This document shows positions 49,562 through 57,962 of a stretch of 64,000 nt of DNA, piece after piece. This stretch comes from Defluviicoccus sp046348835 (GTDB lineage: Bacteria > Pseudomonadota > Alphaproteobacteria > Rhodospirillales > Defluviicoccaceae), in NCBI GenBank assembly GCA_046348835.1, contig JAXMDM010000004.1:1-64000 (forward strand). The letters run 5' to 3'. How positions within the stretch are numbered: the stretch's first letter is position 1; the number at the start of each line of letters is the position of its first letter. The position numbers and the translations under genes are program-made. Below the pieces are notes generated by a model. It ran no database searches. It was not told where the DNA came from and worked only from the letters and a program-made list of their open reading frames with translations.

Positions 49562-50398
49562 ATGGTGAACAAGGAAGGCTTTGTTTATCTCGTCGGTGCC
49601 GGCCCCGGCGATCCTGATCTACTGACGATCAAGGCCCGCCGGCTCCTCGACCAGGCGGATGTCGTCGTTTACGACCGGCTGGTCTCCCATGCCATCCTGG
49701 CGCTCATCCCTGCCGGGACCGCCCGGATCAGCGTCGGCAAGCAGCCGAGAAGCCACCCGGTGCCCCAGGCGGAGATCAACACGCTGTTGGTTCGCCTGGC
49801 CGAAGGGGGACGAAAGGTCGTTCGGCTGAAGGGGGGCGACCCTTATCTCTTCGGCCGCGGCAGCGAAGAGGCGGCCCACCTCGTCGCCCACGGCATCCCC
49901 TTCGACGTGGTGCCCGGCATCACCTCGGCCTCCGGCTGCGCCGCGTCGATGGGCATCCCCCTGACCCATCGCGGTCTCGCCTCGGGTGTCCGCTTCATCA
50001 CCGGACACTGCCGCGACGACATGGACCTGGACATGGACTGGCAGGGCCTGGCCGATCCCGATACCACCCTCGTCATCTACATGGGCATGGCCAACATCGC
50101 CCAGATCGCGGTGCGGCTGATCTCGCAGGGGCTGTCGGAAACGACCCCCGTCGCCGCCGTCTGCAACGGCACCCGGCCGGACGAGCGGTGCCTCATCTCG
50201 ACCCTCGGCGAGATTGCCGGCGCCGTGGCCGATGCGGGCATCGACGGCCCCACCCTGTTCTATATCGGACAGGTGGTCGAACTGGCGGTCGTGCTCGCGC
50301 CGGGACGGGTATCCGATTGTCGGGTCCCGGGCCGCCCTTCCTCGGACGGCCGCACCACGGATCATCCGGGCGCGGTCCCCCATGCGCGGCGCGCTTAG
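49562..50398 (+). CDS. nirE: NirE, uroporphyrinogen-III C-methyltransferase
   Basis: An S-adenosylmethionine-dependent methylase that makes precorrin-2, the first step toward heme d1. The ATG at 49562 follows GGCGAGGAG. Family motifs are VYLVGAGPGDPDLLTIKA, VVYDRLVSHAIL, RKVVRLKGGDPYLFGRGSEE, GIPFDVVPGITSASGCAASM, GIPLTHRGLASGVRFITGH and DTTLVIYMGM. The 278 residues include a variable, Arg/Pro-rich C-terminal tail that overlaps nirC by 17 bases. No separate dehydrogenase for precorrin-2 is visible in this cluster. Confidence 0.95.
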   Translation: MVNKEGFVYLVGAGPGDPDLLTIKARRLLDQADVVVYDRLVSHAILALIPAGTARISVGKQPRSHPVPQAEINTLLVRLAEGGRKVVRLKGGDPYLFGRGSEEAAHLVAHGIPFDVVPGITSASGCAASMGIPLTHRGLASGVRFITGHCRDDMDLDMDWQGLADPDTTLVIYMGMANIAQIAVRLISQGLSETTPVAAVCNGTRPDERCLISTLGEIAGAVADAGIDGPTLFYIGQVVELAVVLAPGRVSDCRVPGRPSSDGRTTDHPGAVPHARRA

Positions 50399-50708
50399 CC
50401 TGTCCGCCGCGGTGACCACTCTCGTCCTCGGCGCCTCGGCCATGGCGGCGCCCGCGCCCGACGCCGCGCGCCAGGCCTATCTCACCGACCTCCTCCTCCA
50501 GGACTGCGGCTCCTGCCACGGGATGACCATGAAGGGCGGGCTCGGTCCGCCGCTCCTGCCCCAGTCCCTCCAGGATCGCAATGACGACGTGCTGATCGAG
50601 GCCATCCTCGACGGCCGCCCCGGCACGCCGATGCCCCCCTGGCGCTCGGAACTCTCGCCTGAGGATGCGGCGTGGCTGGTGGCATTGCTGCGGAGCGGGC
50701 CGCCATGA
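50382..50708 (+). CDS. nirC: NirC, c55X-type cytochrome
   Basis: A small periplasmic cytochrome that can donate electrons to NirS or act in heme d1 maturation. The ATG at 50382 gives 108 residues: a signal peptide (LSAAVTTLVLGASAMAAPA), then the heme motif CGSCH (Cys42, Cys45, His46) and GLGPPLLPQSL, with Met ligand candidates in PGTPMPPWRSELS. The C terminus LSPEDAAWLVALLRSG matches NirC and the cytochrome part of NirN. The frame is coupled on both sides, overlapping nirE by 17 and nirF by four bases. Confidence 0.93.
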   Translation: MRGALSLSAAVTTLVLGASAMAAPAPDAARQAYLTDLLLQDCGSCHGMTMKGGLGPPLLPQSLQDRNDDVLIEAILDGRPGTPMPPWRSELSPEDAAWLVALLRSGPP

Positions 50709-51946
50709 CCGCTGCCGCCATGACCGCGACGGTGACCGCGGGCCGGTACCTCCGCGGGCTCCTCCCGAACCTGCTGGCGGCGGCCCTCGTCGTCTGTACT
50801 GTGGTCGTCGGGGCGCTGGTGGCCCCGGCGATGGCGGAGACGATCCGCGGCACCGGTGACCTCGGCGTCGTCGTCGAACGGGCGTCCGGGCGGGTGCTTA
50901 TCGTCGAGCAGACCGGACGCACCAGCATCGGTCAGGTGGAGGGCCTGGGCGACCTCAGCCACGCCTCGGTGGTCTTCTCCCGCGACGGTCGCTACGCCTA
51001 CGTCTTCGGCCGCGACGGCGGTCTCAGCAAGGTGGATCTGCTGGAACGCCGGCTGGTCAAACGGATCGTCCAGGCCGGCAACGCCATCGGCGGTGCCATT
51101 TCCGCCGATGGACGGCTGATTGCGGTCTCCAACTACGAGCCGGGCGGAATCAAGGTCTTCGACGCCGGCACCCTCGATCTGGTCGCCGACCTGCCGGCGG
51201 TGAGCGATGGCGTCGCCAGCAAGGTGGTCGGGCTGGTGGAAACCGCCGACGGCCGGTTCGTCTATGCCCTCTACGATACGGGCGAGATCTGGGTCGCCGA
51301 CCTTGCCGACCCGGCCCGGCCGTCGGTCCGCAAGTACACCGGCATCGGCCGGCAGCCCTACGACGGCGTCACCGTCGATAACGGCCGCTACTATGTGGCC
51401 GGACTGTTCGGCGAGGACGGCCTTGCGGTGCTGGATCTGTGGAACCCGGACGCGGGGGTGCGTCGGGTGATGGACGGCTACGGCAAGGGCGAGGAGCCGC
51501 TGCCGGTGTTCAAGATGCCGCACCTGGAAGGCGTCGCCGTCGCCGGCGGCCTGGTCTTCCTGCCGGCGGTGGGACACCATGAGCTGCTCGTCGTCGACGT
51601 CCGCACCTGGCAGGAGGTGGCGCGCATCCCGGTTCACGGTCAGCCGGTGTTCGCCGTCGCCCGCCCCGACGGGCGGCAGATCTGGGTGAATTTCGCCCAT
51701 CCCCTCAACGACACGGTGCAGGTGATCGACGTGCCGTCGCTGGCGGTGGTGGGGACGCTGGTGCCGGGCAAGGGGGTGATGCACCTGGAGTTCACCCCCA
51801 AGGGCGACCAGGTCTGGGTGTCGGTGCGCGACGAGGATCGGGTCCGCATCTATGACCCACGGACCCTGGCGGAAGTGGGCTCCATCGCCGCCGAGAGGCC
51901 GAGCGGCATCTTCTTCACCGCCCGCGCCAATAGGCTGGGCTCATGA
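50705..51946 (+). CDS. nirF: NirF, heme d1 biosynthesis beta-propeller protein
   Basis: A periplasmic d1-type propeller protein needed for heme d1 formation, related to the NirS d1 domain but lacking the cytochrome c. I start at ATG 50705, overlapping the nirC stop (ATGA). An N-terminal hydrophobic signal (LLAAALVVCTVVVGALVAPA) is followed by propeller repeats such as GDLSHASVVFSRDGRYAYVF, GRDGGLSKVDLLERRLV, ISADGRLIAVSNYEPGGIKV, PHLEGVAVAGGLVFLPAVGH and PKGDQVWVSVRDEDRVRIYD. The 413 residues are typical. There is no clear lipobox Cys after the signal, so it is probably a soluble periplasmic form. Confidence 0.94.
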   Translation: MTAAAMTATVTAGRYLRGLLPNLLAAALVVCTVVVGALVAPAMAETIRGTGDLGVVVERASGRVLIVEQTGRTSIGQVEGLGDLSHASVVFSRDGRYAYVFGRDGGLSKVDLLERRLVKRIVQAGNAIGGAISADGRLIAVSNYEPGGIKVFDAGTLDLVADLPAVSDGVASKVVGLVETADGRFVYALYDTGEIWVADLADPARPSVRKYTGIGRQPYDGVTVDNGRYYVAGLFGEDGLAVLDLWNPDAGVRRVMDGYGKGEEPLPVFKMPHLEGVAVAGGLVFLPAVGHHELLVVDVRTWQEVARIPVHGQPVFAVARPDGRQIWVNFAHPLNDTVQVIDVPSLAVVGTLVPGKGVMHLEFTPKGDQVWVSVRDEDRVRIYDPRTLAEVGSIAAERPSGIFFTARANRLGS

Positions 51947-52398
51947 CCATGGCCACCGACGCCCTGTCGCACCGCCTGCTCGACGCCTATCAGCGGGACT
52001 TCCCGCTGGAGCCCCATCCGTTCGCCCGCATCGCCGCCGATCTCGGCATGGCCGAAGAGGACGTGCGCGCCCGGCTCGCCGATCTTCGCCGGGCCGGCAA
52101 GATCAGCCGCATCGGCGCCGTTGTCCGCCCCCACGCCATCGGCGCCAGCACGCTGGCCGCCCTGCGCATTCCGCCCGTCGACCTGGAGCGGATCGCCGCG
52201 CTGGTCTGCGCCCATGCCGAGGTCAACCACTGCTACGAGCGCGAGCACGAGATCAATCTCTGGTTCGTCGTGACCGCCGCCGATGCCGACCATCTGCAGC
52301 GGGTGCTGCGGGCGATCGAGGCGGAGACCGGTCTCCCATGCCTCGACCTCCCCCTGGTCGAGGCCTACCATATCGACCTGGGATTTTCCCTGTCATGA
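51943..52398 (+). CDS. nirD: NirD, siroheme decarboxylase subunit (Lrp/AsnC-like)
   Basis: One of four Lrp-like proteins (NirD, L, G, H) that together decarboxylate siroheme to didecarboxysiroheme. The ATG at 51943 overlaps nirF by four bases. The 151 residues contain a winged-helix region (DFPLEPHPFARIAADLGMAE, AGKISRIGAVVRPHAIGAST) and the AsnC-type domain with HAEVNHCYEREHEINLWFVV and LVEAYHIDLGFSLS. The DNA-binding helix is not expected to bind DNA in these enzymes. Order in the operon supports NirD. Confidence 0.92.
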   Translation: MTMATDALSHRLLDAYQRDFPLEPHPFARIAADLGMAEEDVRARLADLRRAGKISRIGAVVRPHAIGASTLAALRIPPVDLERIAALVCAHAEVNHCYEREHEINLWFVVTAADADHLQRVLRAIEAETGLPCLDLPLVEAYHIDLGFSLS

Positions 52399-52910
52399 GC
52401 GTCGACGCCGCCGACCGCGCCCTGTTGGCGGCGCTGGAGGACGGGTTGCCCCTGGTTCCGCGGCCGTTCGCGGCGCTGGCGGAGCGGTCCGGGTTGGACG
52501 AGGACGAGGTCCTCTCCCGGTTGCGGCGCCTGGTCGCCGCCGGCATCGTCAAGCGCTTCGGCATCGTCGTCCACCACCGCGCCCTCGGCTACGGCCACAA
52601 CGCCATGGTCGTCTGGGATGTGCCCGACGAGCGGGTGACCGACGCTGCCCGCAGCCTGTCCGCCCTGCCGTTCGTCAATCTGTGCTATCGCCGGCCGCGG
52701 CGCCCCGGCTGGCCCTACAACCTCTTCTGCATGATCCACGGCAAGGACCGCCGCTGCGTCCACGACCAGATCGCCGTCGCCAACGAGGCCGCCGGCATTG
52801 GCCGCCTGCCGCAGGCGGTGCTGTTCAGCACCCGCGCCTTCAAGCAGCGAGGCGCCTCCTACGCGCGGCCGGACGGCATCGGGATCGCCGCGGAGCCGGC
52901 CCATGGATGA
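52395..52910 (+). CDS. nirL: NirL, siroheme decarboxylase subunit
   Basis: Second Lrp-like subunit, partner of NirD. The ATG at 52395 overlaps the nirD stop as ATGA. The 171 residues show LPLVPRPFAALAERSGLDED, KRFGIVVHHRALGYGHNAMV and PFVNLCYRRPRRPGWPYNLF, the last being a strong NirL/NirH-type signature (RRPxxPxWPYNLFCMIHG). The His residues around HHRALGY are candidates for the catalytic pair. It overlaps nirG by eight bases. Assignment as NirL rather than NirH rests on order and the RPGWPYNLFCMIHG variant. Confidence 0.92.
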   Translation: MSVDAADRALLAALEDGLPLVPRPFAALAERSGLDEDEVLSRLRRLVAAGIVKRFGIVVHHRALGYGHNAMVVWDVPDERVTDAARSLSALPFVNLCYRRPRRPGWPYNLFCMIHGKDRRCVHDQIAVANEAAGIGRLPQAVLFSTRAFKQRGASYARPDGIGIAAEPAHG

Positions 52911-53346
52911 CCTCGACCGGCGCATCGTCAACGGCCTGCAGGGCGGCTTTCCCTTGAGCGAGCGCCCCTTCGCCGACGCCGCGGCAATACTCGCCATCTC
53001 CGAGGCGACCCTGATCGAGCGTATCGACCGGCTCCGCCGCGACGGCTGGCTCAGCCGCTTCGGCCCCATGTTCAACGCCGACCGCCTGGGCGGGGCGACC
53101 ACGTTGGCCGCGATGGCGGTGCCGGCGGCGGAGTTCGACCGCATCGCCGCCATCGTCAACGCCTTCCCCGAGGTGGCGCACAACTACGCCCGCGAGCACG
53201 CGCTCAACATGTGGTTCGTCGTCGCCACCGAGGTGCCGGGGCGGATCGGCGAGGTGATCGCCGAGATCGAGGTTGCCACCGGCCTCCACGTCTACGACAT
53301 GCCGAAGCTGGAAGAGTACTTCGTCGAAGCGAGGTTCATCGCGTGA
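52903..53346 (+). CDS. nirG: NirG, siroheme decarboxylase subunit
   Basis: Third Lrp-like subunit. The ATG at 52903 lies inside the 3' end of nirL. The 147 residues resemble NirD: GFPLSERPFADAAAILAISE, RDGWLSRFGPMFNADRLGGA, FPEVAHNYAREHALNMWFVV and MPKLEEYFVEARFIA. NirG pairs with NirH in the same way that NirD pairs with NirL. Its stop overlaps the nirH start by four bases. Confidence 0.92.
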   Translation: MDDLDRRIVNGLQGGFPLSERPFADAAAILAISEATLIERIDRLRRDGWLSRFGPMFNADRLGGATTLAAMAVPAAEFDRIAAIVNAFPEVAHNYAREHALNMWFVVATEVPGRIGEVIAEIEVATGLHVYDMPKLEEYFVEARFIA

Positions 53347-53846
53347 ACGACCCCGGGCCACGGCCGGATGCCATCGACGCCATCGATCGCCGCCTGATCC
53401 GGGCGACCGAGGAGGGGCTGCCGCTGACGCCCAGGCCCTACCACAGCGTCGGCGCGATGATCGGCATCGACGGCGAGGAGGTCATGGCGCGCCTTGGCCG
53501 GATGGCGGAGCGCGGCATCGTCCGCCGCATCGGCGCGGTGCCCAACCACTACCGGCTGGGCTACGCCGCCAACGGGATGTCGGTGTGGGACGTGGACGAC
53601 GCCGAGATCGCGGTCGCCGGCCCGGAGGTCGGTCACCTCCCCTTCGTGACCCACTGCTACCAGCGGCCACGACACCTGCCGCTGTGGCCCTACAACCTGT
53701 TCGCCATGGTGCACGGCCGCTCGCGCGACGAGGTCACCGCCCAGGTCGCCGAGATCGCCCGGTTGCTGGGCTCGCGGGCGCGCCGCCACGACGTCCTCTA
53801 TTCGTCGCGGATCCTGAAGAAAACCGGCTTGCGCCTGGTCGACTAG
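53343..53846 (+). CDS. nirH: NirH, siroheme decarboxylase subunit
   Basis: Fourth Lrp-like subunit, starting with GTG 53343 inside the nirG stop. The 167 residues include LPLTPRPYHSVGAMIGIDGE, VRRIGAVPNHYRLGYAANGM, SVWDVDDAEIAVAGPEVG and THCYQRPRHLPLWPYNLFAM, a NirH-type version of the pattern seen in NirL. The VPNHYRLGY histidine fits the proposed active site. All four separate genes nirD, L, G and H are present, as in Pseudomonas and Paracoccus, rather than the fused NirDL form found elsewhere. Confidence 0.92.
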   Translation: MNDPGPRPDAIDAIDRRLIRATEEGLPLTPRPYHSVGAMIGIDGEEVMARLGRMAERGIVRRIGAVPNHYRLGYAANGMSVWDVDDAEIAVAGPEVGHLPFVTHCYQRPRHLPLWPYNLFAMVHGRSRDEVTAQVAEIARLLGSRARRHDVLYSSRILKKTGLRLVD

Positions 53847-53855
53847 GAGCGTCCG

Positions 53856-55040
53856 ATGTTTCGCATCAGCCAGTTCATGCACGAGATCCTCCGGCCGACC
53901 CCCATCGCGCCCCGACGCGGACCGAGCGGCCCGGTGGTCATCTGGAACCTGATCCGCCGCTGCAACCTCACCTGCAAGCACTGCTATTCCATTTCGGCCG
54001 ACACCGATTTCCCGGGTGAGCTTTCCACCGCCGAGGTCTTCCGGGTGATGGACGACCTGAAGAACTTTCGCGTGCCGGTGCTGATCCTCTCCGGCGGCGA
54101 GCCGCTGTTGCGCCCCGACATCTTCGAGATTTCCGCCCGGGCGAAGGCGATGGGATTCTACGTCGGCCTTTCCAGCAACGGCACCCTGATCGACGAGACC
54201 AACATCGAGGCCATCGCCGCCGCCGAGTACGACTATGTGGGGATCAGTCTCGACGGCATCGGCGCCACCCACGATGCGTTCCGCCGCAAGGAGGGCGCTT
54301 TCGTCGCCAGCCTGCGGGGCGTCCGCCTCTGCCGGCAGCGCGGGATCAAGGTGGGGCTGCGCTTCACCATGACCGTCGACAATGCCCGCCAGCTCCCGGA
54401 GCTGCTGCGCCTCGCCGACACCGAGGGGGTGGACAAGTTCTACCTGTCCCATCTCAACTATGCCGGCCGCGGCAACAAGAACCGCCGCGACGACGCCACC
54501 TTCGCCGAAACCCGGCGGGCGATGGACCTGCTGTTCGAGGCGGCGCTGGAGAGTGCGCGCCGCGGCGACGGCAAGGAATTCGTCACCGGCAACAACGATG
54601 CGGATGGCGTCTATCTCTTGCACTGGACCCACCGCCGCTTTCCCGAACGGGCCGAGCATATCCGTCGCAAGCTGGTGCAATGGGGCGGCAATTCGTCCGG
54701 CGTCAACATCGCCAACATCGACAATCTCGGCAACGTCCACCCGGATACGTTCTGGTGGCACTACGCGCTCGGCAACGTGCGCACCCGGCCGTTCTCGCAG
54801 ATCTGGCCCGATGTCACCGATCCGATCATGGCCGGGCTGAAGCTCACGCCCAGGCGGATCAAGGGTCGCTGCGGTGCCTGCGCCCATTTCGACATCTGCG
54901 GCGGCAACACCCGCATCCGTGCCCTGCAAACGACCGGCGATCCCTGGGAGGCCGATCCGGGCTGTTATCTCGACGACGACGAGATCGGGCCGGGCGATGC
55001 GCCCGCCGCGAGGCATGTCCATGTTGCGGCGCCGGCTTGA
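53856..55040 (+). CDS. nirJ: NirJ, radical SAM enzyme of heme d1 synthesis
   Basis: Removes the propionate side chains from didecarboxysiroheme using radical chemistry. The ATG at 53856 gives 394 residues. The radical SAM cluster motif CNLTCKHC has Cys36, Cys40 and Cys43, followed by VPVLILSGGEPLLRPDIFEI and YDYVGISLDGIGATHDAFR. A SPASM-like C-terminal domain carries further cysteines in RCGACAHFDICGGNTR and PGCYLDD for auxiliary 4Fe-4S binding. Its 3' end overlaps nirN by 26 bases. The fit to NirJ is strong by motif and position. Confidence 0.96.
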   Translation: MFRISQFMHEILRPTPIAPRRGPSGPVVIWNLIRRCNLTCKHCYSISADTDFPGELSTAEVFRVMDDLKNFRVPVLILSGGEPLLRPDIFEISARAKAMGFYVGLSSNGTLIDETNIEAIAAAEYDYVGISLDGIGATHDAFRRKEGAFVASLRGVRLCRQRGIKVGLRFTMTVDNARQLPELLRLADTEGVDKFYLSHLNYAGRGNKNRRDDATFAETRRAMDLLFEAALESARRGDGKEFVTGNNDADGVYLLHWTHRRFPERAEHIRRKLVQWGGNSSGVNIANIDNLGNVHPDTFWWHYALGNVRTRPFSQIWPDVTDPIMAGLKLTPRRIKGRCGACAHFDICGGNTRIRALQTTGDPWEADPGCYLDDDEIGPGDAPAARHVHVAAPA

Positions 55041-56607
55041 ACGCGCCGTCGCCGTCGCGGCGGCGTTGATGGGGGCGACCGCGGCGGCGGTTGCCGCCGA
55101 CGTCGATGCCTCCCCGCCCGACGCCGCCGCACTGTTCCAGCAGCACTGCGCGTCGTGTCACGGTGCCGATCGGCTGGGCGGCACCGGTCCGGCTTTGTTG
55201 CCGGAGAGCCTGCAGCGGCGGCGCAAGGAAGAAGCGGCGAAAACCATCGCCAACGGCAGAGCGGCGACGCAGATGCCGGCCTTTGCCGACGTTCTCTCCG
55301 CCGAGGAGACGGCGGCGCTCACCGACCTGATCTACCGGCCGCTGTCGCCGCCGCCGTCGTGGTCGAAGGAACAGATCGAGGCGAGCCGCATCGTTCACAC
55401 ACCGGCGGACGCGCTGCCGGCAAAGCCGGTCTACGACGCCGATCCGCTCAATCTGTTCACCGTCGTCGAGGCCGGCGACCATCACGTCACCATCCTCGAT
55501 GGCGACCGGTTCGAGCCCCTGTGGCGGTTCCAGTCCCGCTTCGCCCTGCACGGCGGCGCCAAGTACTCGCCCGACGGCCGCTTCGTCTACCTGGGCTCGC
55601 GCGACGGCTGGGTCAGCAAGTACGACCTCTATGGACTGAAGCCGGTGGCGGAGGTGCGGGCGGGGATCAATCTGCGCAACATCGCGGTTTCCGCCGACGG
55701 CCGCTACGTCGCCGCCGGCAACTATCTGCCGCCTTCGGTGGTGATTTTCGACAGTCGGGAACTGACGCCGCTGAAGGTGCTGCCGGCGGTCGACCGGGAG
55801 GCCCGTCCGTCGCGGGTCAGCGCCATCTACACCGCCCCACCCCGCAACAGCTTCATCGTGGCGCTGAAGGATGCGCACGAGATGTGGGAGATCCCCTACG
55901 CCGACCATCCGCAGCCGGTGGCGGCGGGCTTCGTCCATAGCTATGAGCCGGGGATGGTCGAGGGCGCCCTCGATACCGGCCCGTTCCCGGTGCGCCGAAT
56001 CGCGCTCGACGACGTCCTCGACGACTTCTTCTTCGATCCCGCCTACCGCAACGCCATCGGGGCCGCCCGCGACGCCCGCGCCGGTCAGGTGATCAATCTC
56101 GACGTCGGCCGCAAGATCGCCGAGATCGCCGTGGAGGGCATGCCCCATCTCGCCTCCGGCATCACCTTCGAGTACCAGGGCCGGCCGGTGCTGGCGACGC
56201 CGGTGCTGAATCAGCCGGTCATCGCCGTCTTCGACCTGAAGACCTGGGAGCCGATCAAGCGCATCGCCACCGGCGGACCGGGCTTCTTCCTGCGCGGCCA
56301 CGAGAACACCCCCTACGTCTGGACCGATACGTCGCTCGGAACCGAGCGCGACCAGATCCAGATCATCGACACGCGCACCCTTGAGGTCGTCCGCACCTTG
56401 CGGCCGGCGCCTGGCCAACTCACCTCGCACGTGGAGTTCACCCGTGACGGCCGCTTCGCCCTGGTCAGCGTGTCCGAAATGGAGGGCGCCCTGGTGGTCT
56501 ACGACACCGCCACGTTCAGCGAGGTTAAGCGTCTGCCGATGTGCAAACCCTCCGGAAAGTACAATGTCTTCAACAAGATCAACCTTTCAACGGGCACCAG
56601 CCACTGA
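55015..56607 (+). CDS. nirN: NirN, cytochrome cd1-like heme d1 dehydrogenase
   Basis: A periplasmic NirS paralogue that introduces the acrylate double bond as the last step of heme d1 synthesis and hands the cofactor on. The ATG at 55015 (MSMLRRRLERAVAVAAALMG) gives a signal peptide ending AAAVAADV. The cytochrome c domain carries CASCH (Cys45, Cys48, His49) with GTGPALLPESL, then a d1-type propeller: KYSPDGRFVYLGSRDGWVSK, YDLYGLKPVAEVRAGINLRN and AVSADGRYVAAGNYLPPSVV. The end is GKYNVFNKINLSTGTSH. The 530 residues are typical. It closes the canonical nir set. Confidence 0.95.
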   Translation: MSMLRRRLERAVAVAAALMGATAAAVAADVDASPPDAAALFQQHCASCHGADRLGGTGPALLPESLQRRRKEEAAKTIANGRAATQMPAFADVLSAEETAALTDLIYRPLSPPPSWSKEQIEASRIVHTPADALPAKPVYDADPLNLFTVVEAGDHHVTILDGDRFEPLWRFQSRFALHGGAKYSPDGRFVYLGSRDGWVSKYDLYGLKPVAEVRAGINLRNIAVSADGRYVAAGNYLPPSVVIFDSRELTPLKVLPAVDREARPSRVSAIYTAPPRNSFIVALKDAHEMWEIPYADHPQPVAAGFVHSYEPGMVEGALDTGPFPVRRIALDDVLDDFFFDPAYRNAIGAARDARAGQVINLDVGRKIAEIAVEGMPHLASGITFEYQGRPVLATPVLNQPVIAVFDLKTWEPIKRIATGGPGFFLRGHENTPYVWTDTSLGTERDQIQIIDTRTLEVVRTLRPAPGQLTSHVEFTRDGRFALVSVSEMEGALVVYDTATFSEVKRLPMCKPSGKYNVFNKINLSTGTSH

Positions 56608-56620
56608 GTGGCCGCCGTGG

Positions 56621-57376
56621 ATGGAGGGACCCGGCGCCGCCGAGGCGGCTGTCCTCCTCCTGGGTCACGGCACGACCAAGGGCTGGGGCGCGGTGGCCAA
56701 CCTTCGTCGTCACGCCGCCCGGCTCGCCCGCGTGCCCGGCTTCGGCGACGTCCATGTGGCCACCCTGCACGGTCCCGGTCCCCGTCCGCCCGAGGTGATT
56801 CGCCGGGTCCGTCGCCGCGAGCTCTTCGTCGTGCCGGTAACCATGTGCGACGGGCAGACGGTCGGCGACGTATCCGCCCTCGTCGGCGACGGCTACCGGA
56901 CCAGGCTGCGCTTCTGTCCGCCCCTCGGCGCTCATCCGGATCTGGCGGAACTGATCGCCCGTCGCACCGGCGCTGCCGCGACAGGGCTGGGTTGGCCGCC
57001 GGAGGGCACGACAGTGCTGCTGGTCGCCCATGGCTCGTCGCGCCATCCCGCCTCGGCGCGCGGCGCCCACCGGCTGGCGGCCCTGGTGCAGGTTCGGTGT
57101 GCCGCTACCCGGGTGGCGGTCGCGTTTCTGGAGCAGAAGCCGACCCTGGCCGACGCCCTCGTTCGCCTTCGCGGACCGCTGCTGGTGGTCGGGCTCTTCG
57201 CGGGAGGCGGACGGCATGCTACCGATGACGTGGATGACGCCGTTGCCGCCAGCGGCCGGACCAATATCGTCCACCTCGGCGCCATCGGCACCGATGCGGC
57301 GATCGCATCGGTGATCGCCGCCATTGTCCATGAGAGCTGCAGCCCGCCGGCGCTGGCGATGCGCGTCGGCGAATAA
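56621..57376 (+). CDS. CbiX/SirB-like chelatase, two-lobed
   Basis: A 251-residue cytoplasmic protein of the CbiX (sirohydrochlorin chelatase) superfamily. The ATG at 56621 lies 13 bases after nirN. Both lobes show the family motif: VLLLGHGTTKGWGAVANLRR in the N-terminal half (replacing the usual GHGSR) and VLLVAHGSSRHPASARGAHR in the C-terminal half, each with a catalytic-type His. VAVAFLEQKPTLADALVRL and VVGLFAGGGRHATDDV follow the pattern of the second-lobe metal site. Heme d1 synthesis needs iron insertion into sirohydrochlorin, and no other chelatase is in the cluster, so this gene may supply it. That role is inferred. Confidence 0.8.
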   Translation: MEGPGAAEAAVLLLGHGTTKGWGAVANLRRHAARLARVPGFGDVHVATLHGPGPRPPEVIRRVRRRELFVVPVTMCDGQTVGDVSALVGDGYRTRLRFCPPLGAHPDLAELIARRTGAAATGLGWPPEGTTVLLVAHGSSRHPASARGAHRLAALVQVRCAATRVAVAFLEQKPTLADALVRLRGPLLVVGLFAGGGRHATDDVDDAVAASGRTNIVHLGAIGTDAAIASVIAAIVHESCSPPALAMRVGE

Positions 57377-57446
57377 GGAAGGACGTCGAGGAGCGGTCGC
57401 GCCGCGCTCCGAACCCATGATCGGCGCCTGATGAGGGAACGAAGCC

Positions 57447-57818
57447 ATGCAAAAAACCGCGCTGACCGCGCTTTTCGCCGCAAGCCTGCTGATCGTCGGC
57501 AGCGGCGCTTACGCCGCCGACGTCGAGGCCGGCAAGAAGGCCTTCGCCAAGTGTGCGGCCTGCCATTCCGTGGAGCCGGGGAAGAACAAGGTCGGCCCCT
57601 CTCTGTTCGGCGTCGTCGGCCGTAAGGCCGGGACCGATCCCACCTACAAGTATTCCGACGTGATGAAAGACTCGGGCCTGACCTGGGACGTGGCGACCCT
57701 CAATACCTACCTCGAAAACCCGCAGGCGATGGTCAAGGGGAGCAAGATGACCTTCGCCGGGGTCAAGGACGCGACCGAACGGGCGAACATCATTGCTTAT
57801 CTCGAAACCCTGAAGTGA
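57447..57818 (+). CDS. Periplasmic cytochrome c (c2/c550 class)
   Basis: A 123-residue class I cytochrome. Residues 1-23 form a signal peptide (TALFAASLLIVGSGAYAAD). The heme site is CAACH (Cys36, Cys39, His40), followed by GPSLFGVVGRKAGTDPTYKY, SGLTWDVATLNTYLENPQAM and the Met-ligand segment GSKMTFAGVKD. It lies 70 bases after the chelatase gene, behind GAGGGAACG. It is a likely electron donor to NirS. A strong bidirectional hairpin lies about 90 bases downstream. Confidence 0.92.
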   Translation: MQKTALTALFAASLLIVGSGAYAADVEAGKKAFAKCAACHSVEPGKNKVGPSLFGVVGRKAGTDPTYKYSDVMKDSGLTWDVATLNTYLENPQAMVKGSKMTFAGVKDATERANIIAYLETLK

Positions 57819-57909
57819 CGTCGCGTCGTCGCTCGCGCGGGGGGTCGGGCGAGCACGACACGACGTCGGTGAGCCGGCACGCCGAAAGGCGGCCGGTTCA
57901 CACCGTTTC

Positions 57910-57952
57910 CCGGGTGTCCCGACCGCGCGAGCGAAGCGGACGGGACACCCGG
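57910..57952. terminator. Bidirectional terminator hairpin after the nir cluster
   Basis: CCGGGTGTCCCG (57910-57921) and CGGGACACCCGG (57941-57952) form a perfect 12-base-pair stem with a 19-base loop. It lies between the cytochrome gene (ends 57818) and a convergent gene (ends 57963). It is long and G+C-rich and lacks a strong T-run. Confidence 0.7.
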
Positions 57953-57962
57953 CCTTTGCGGC

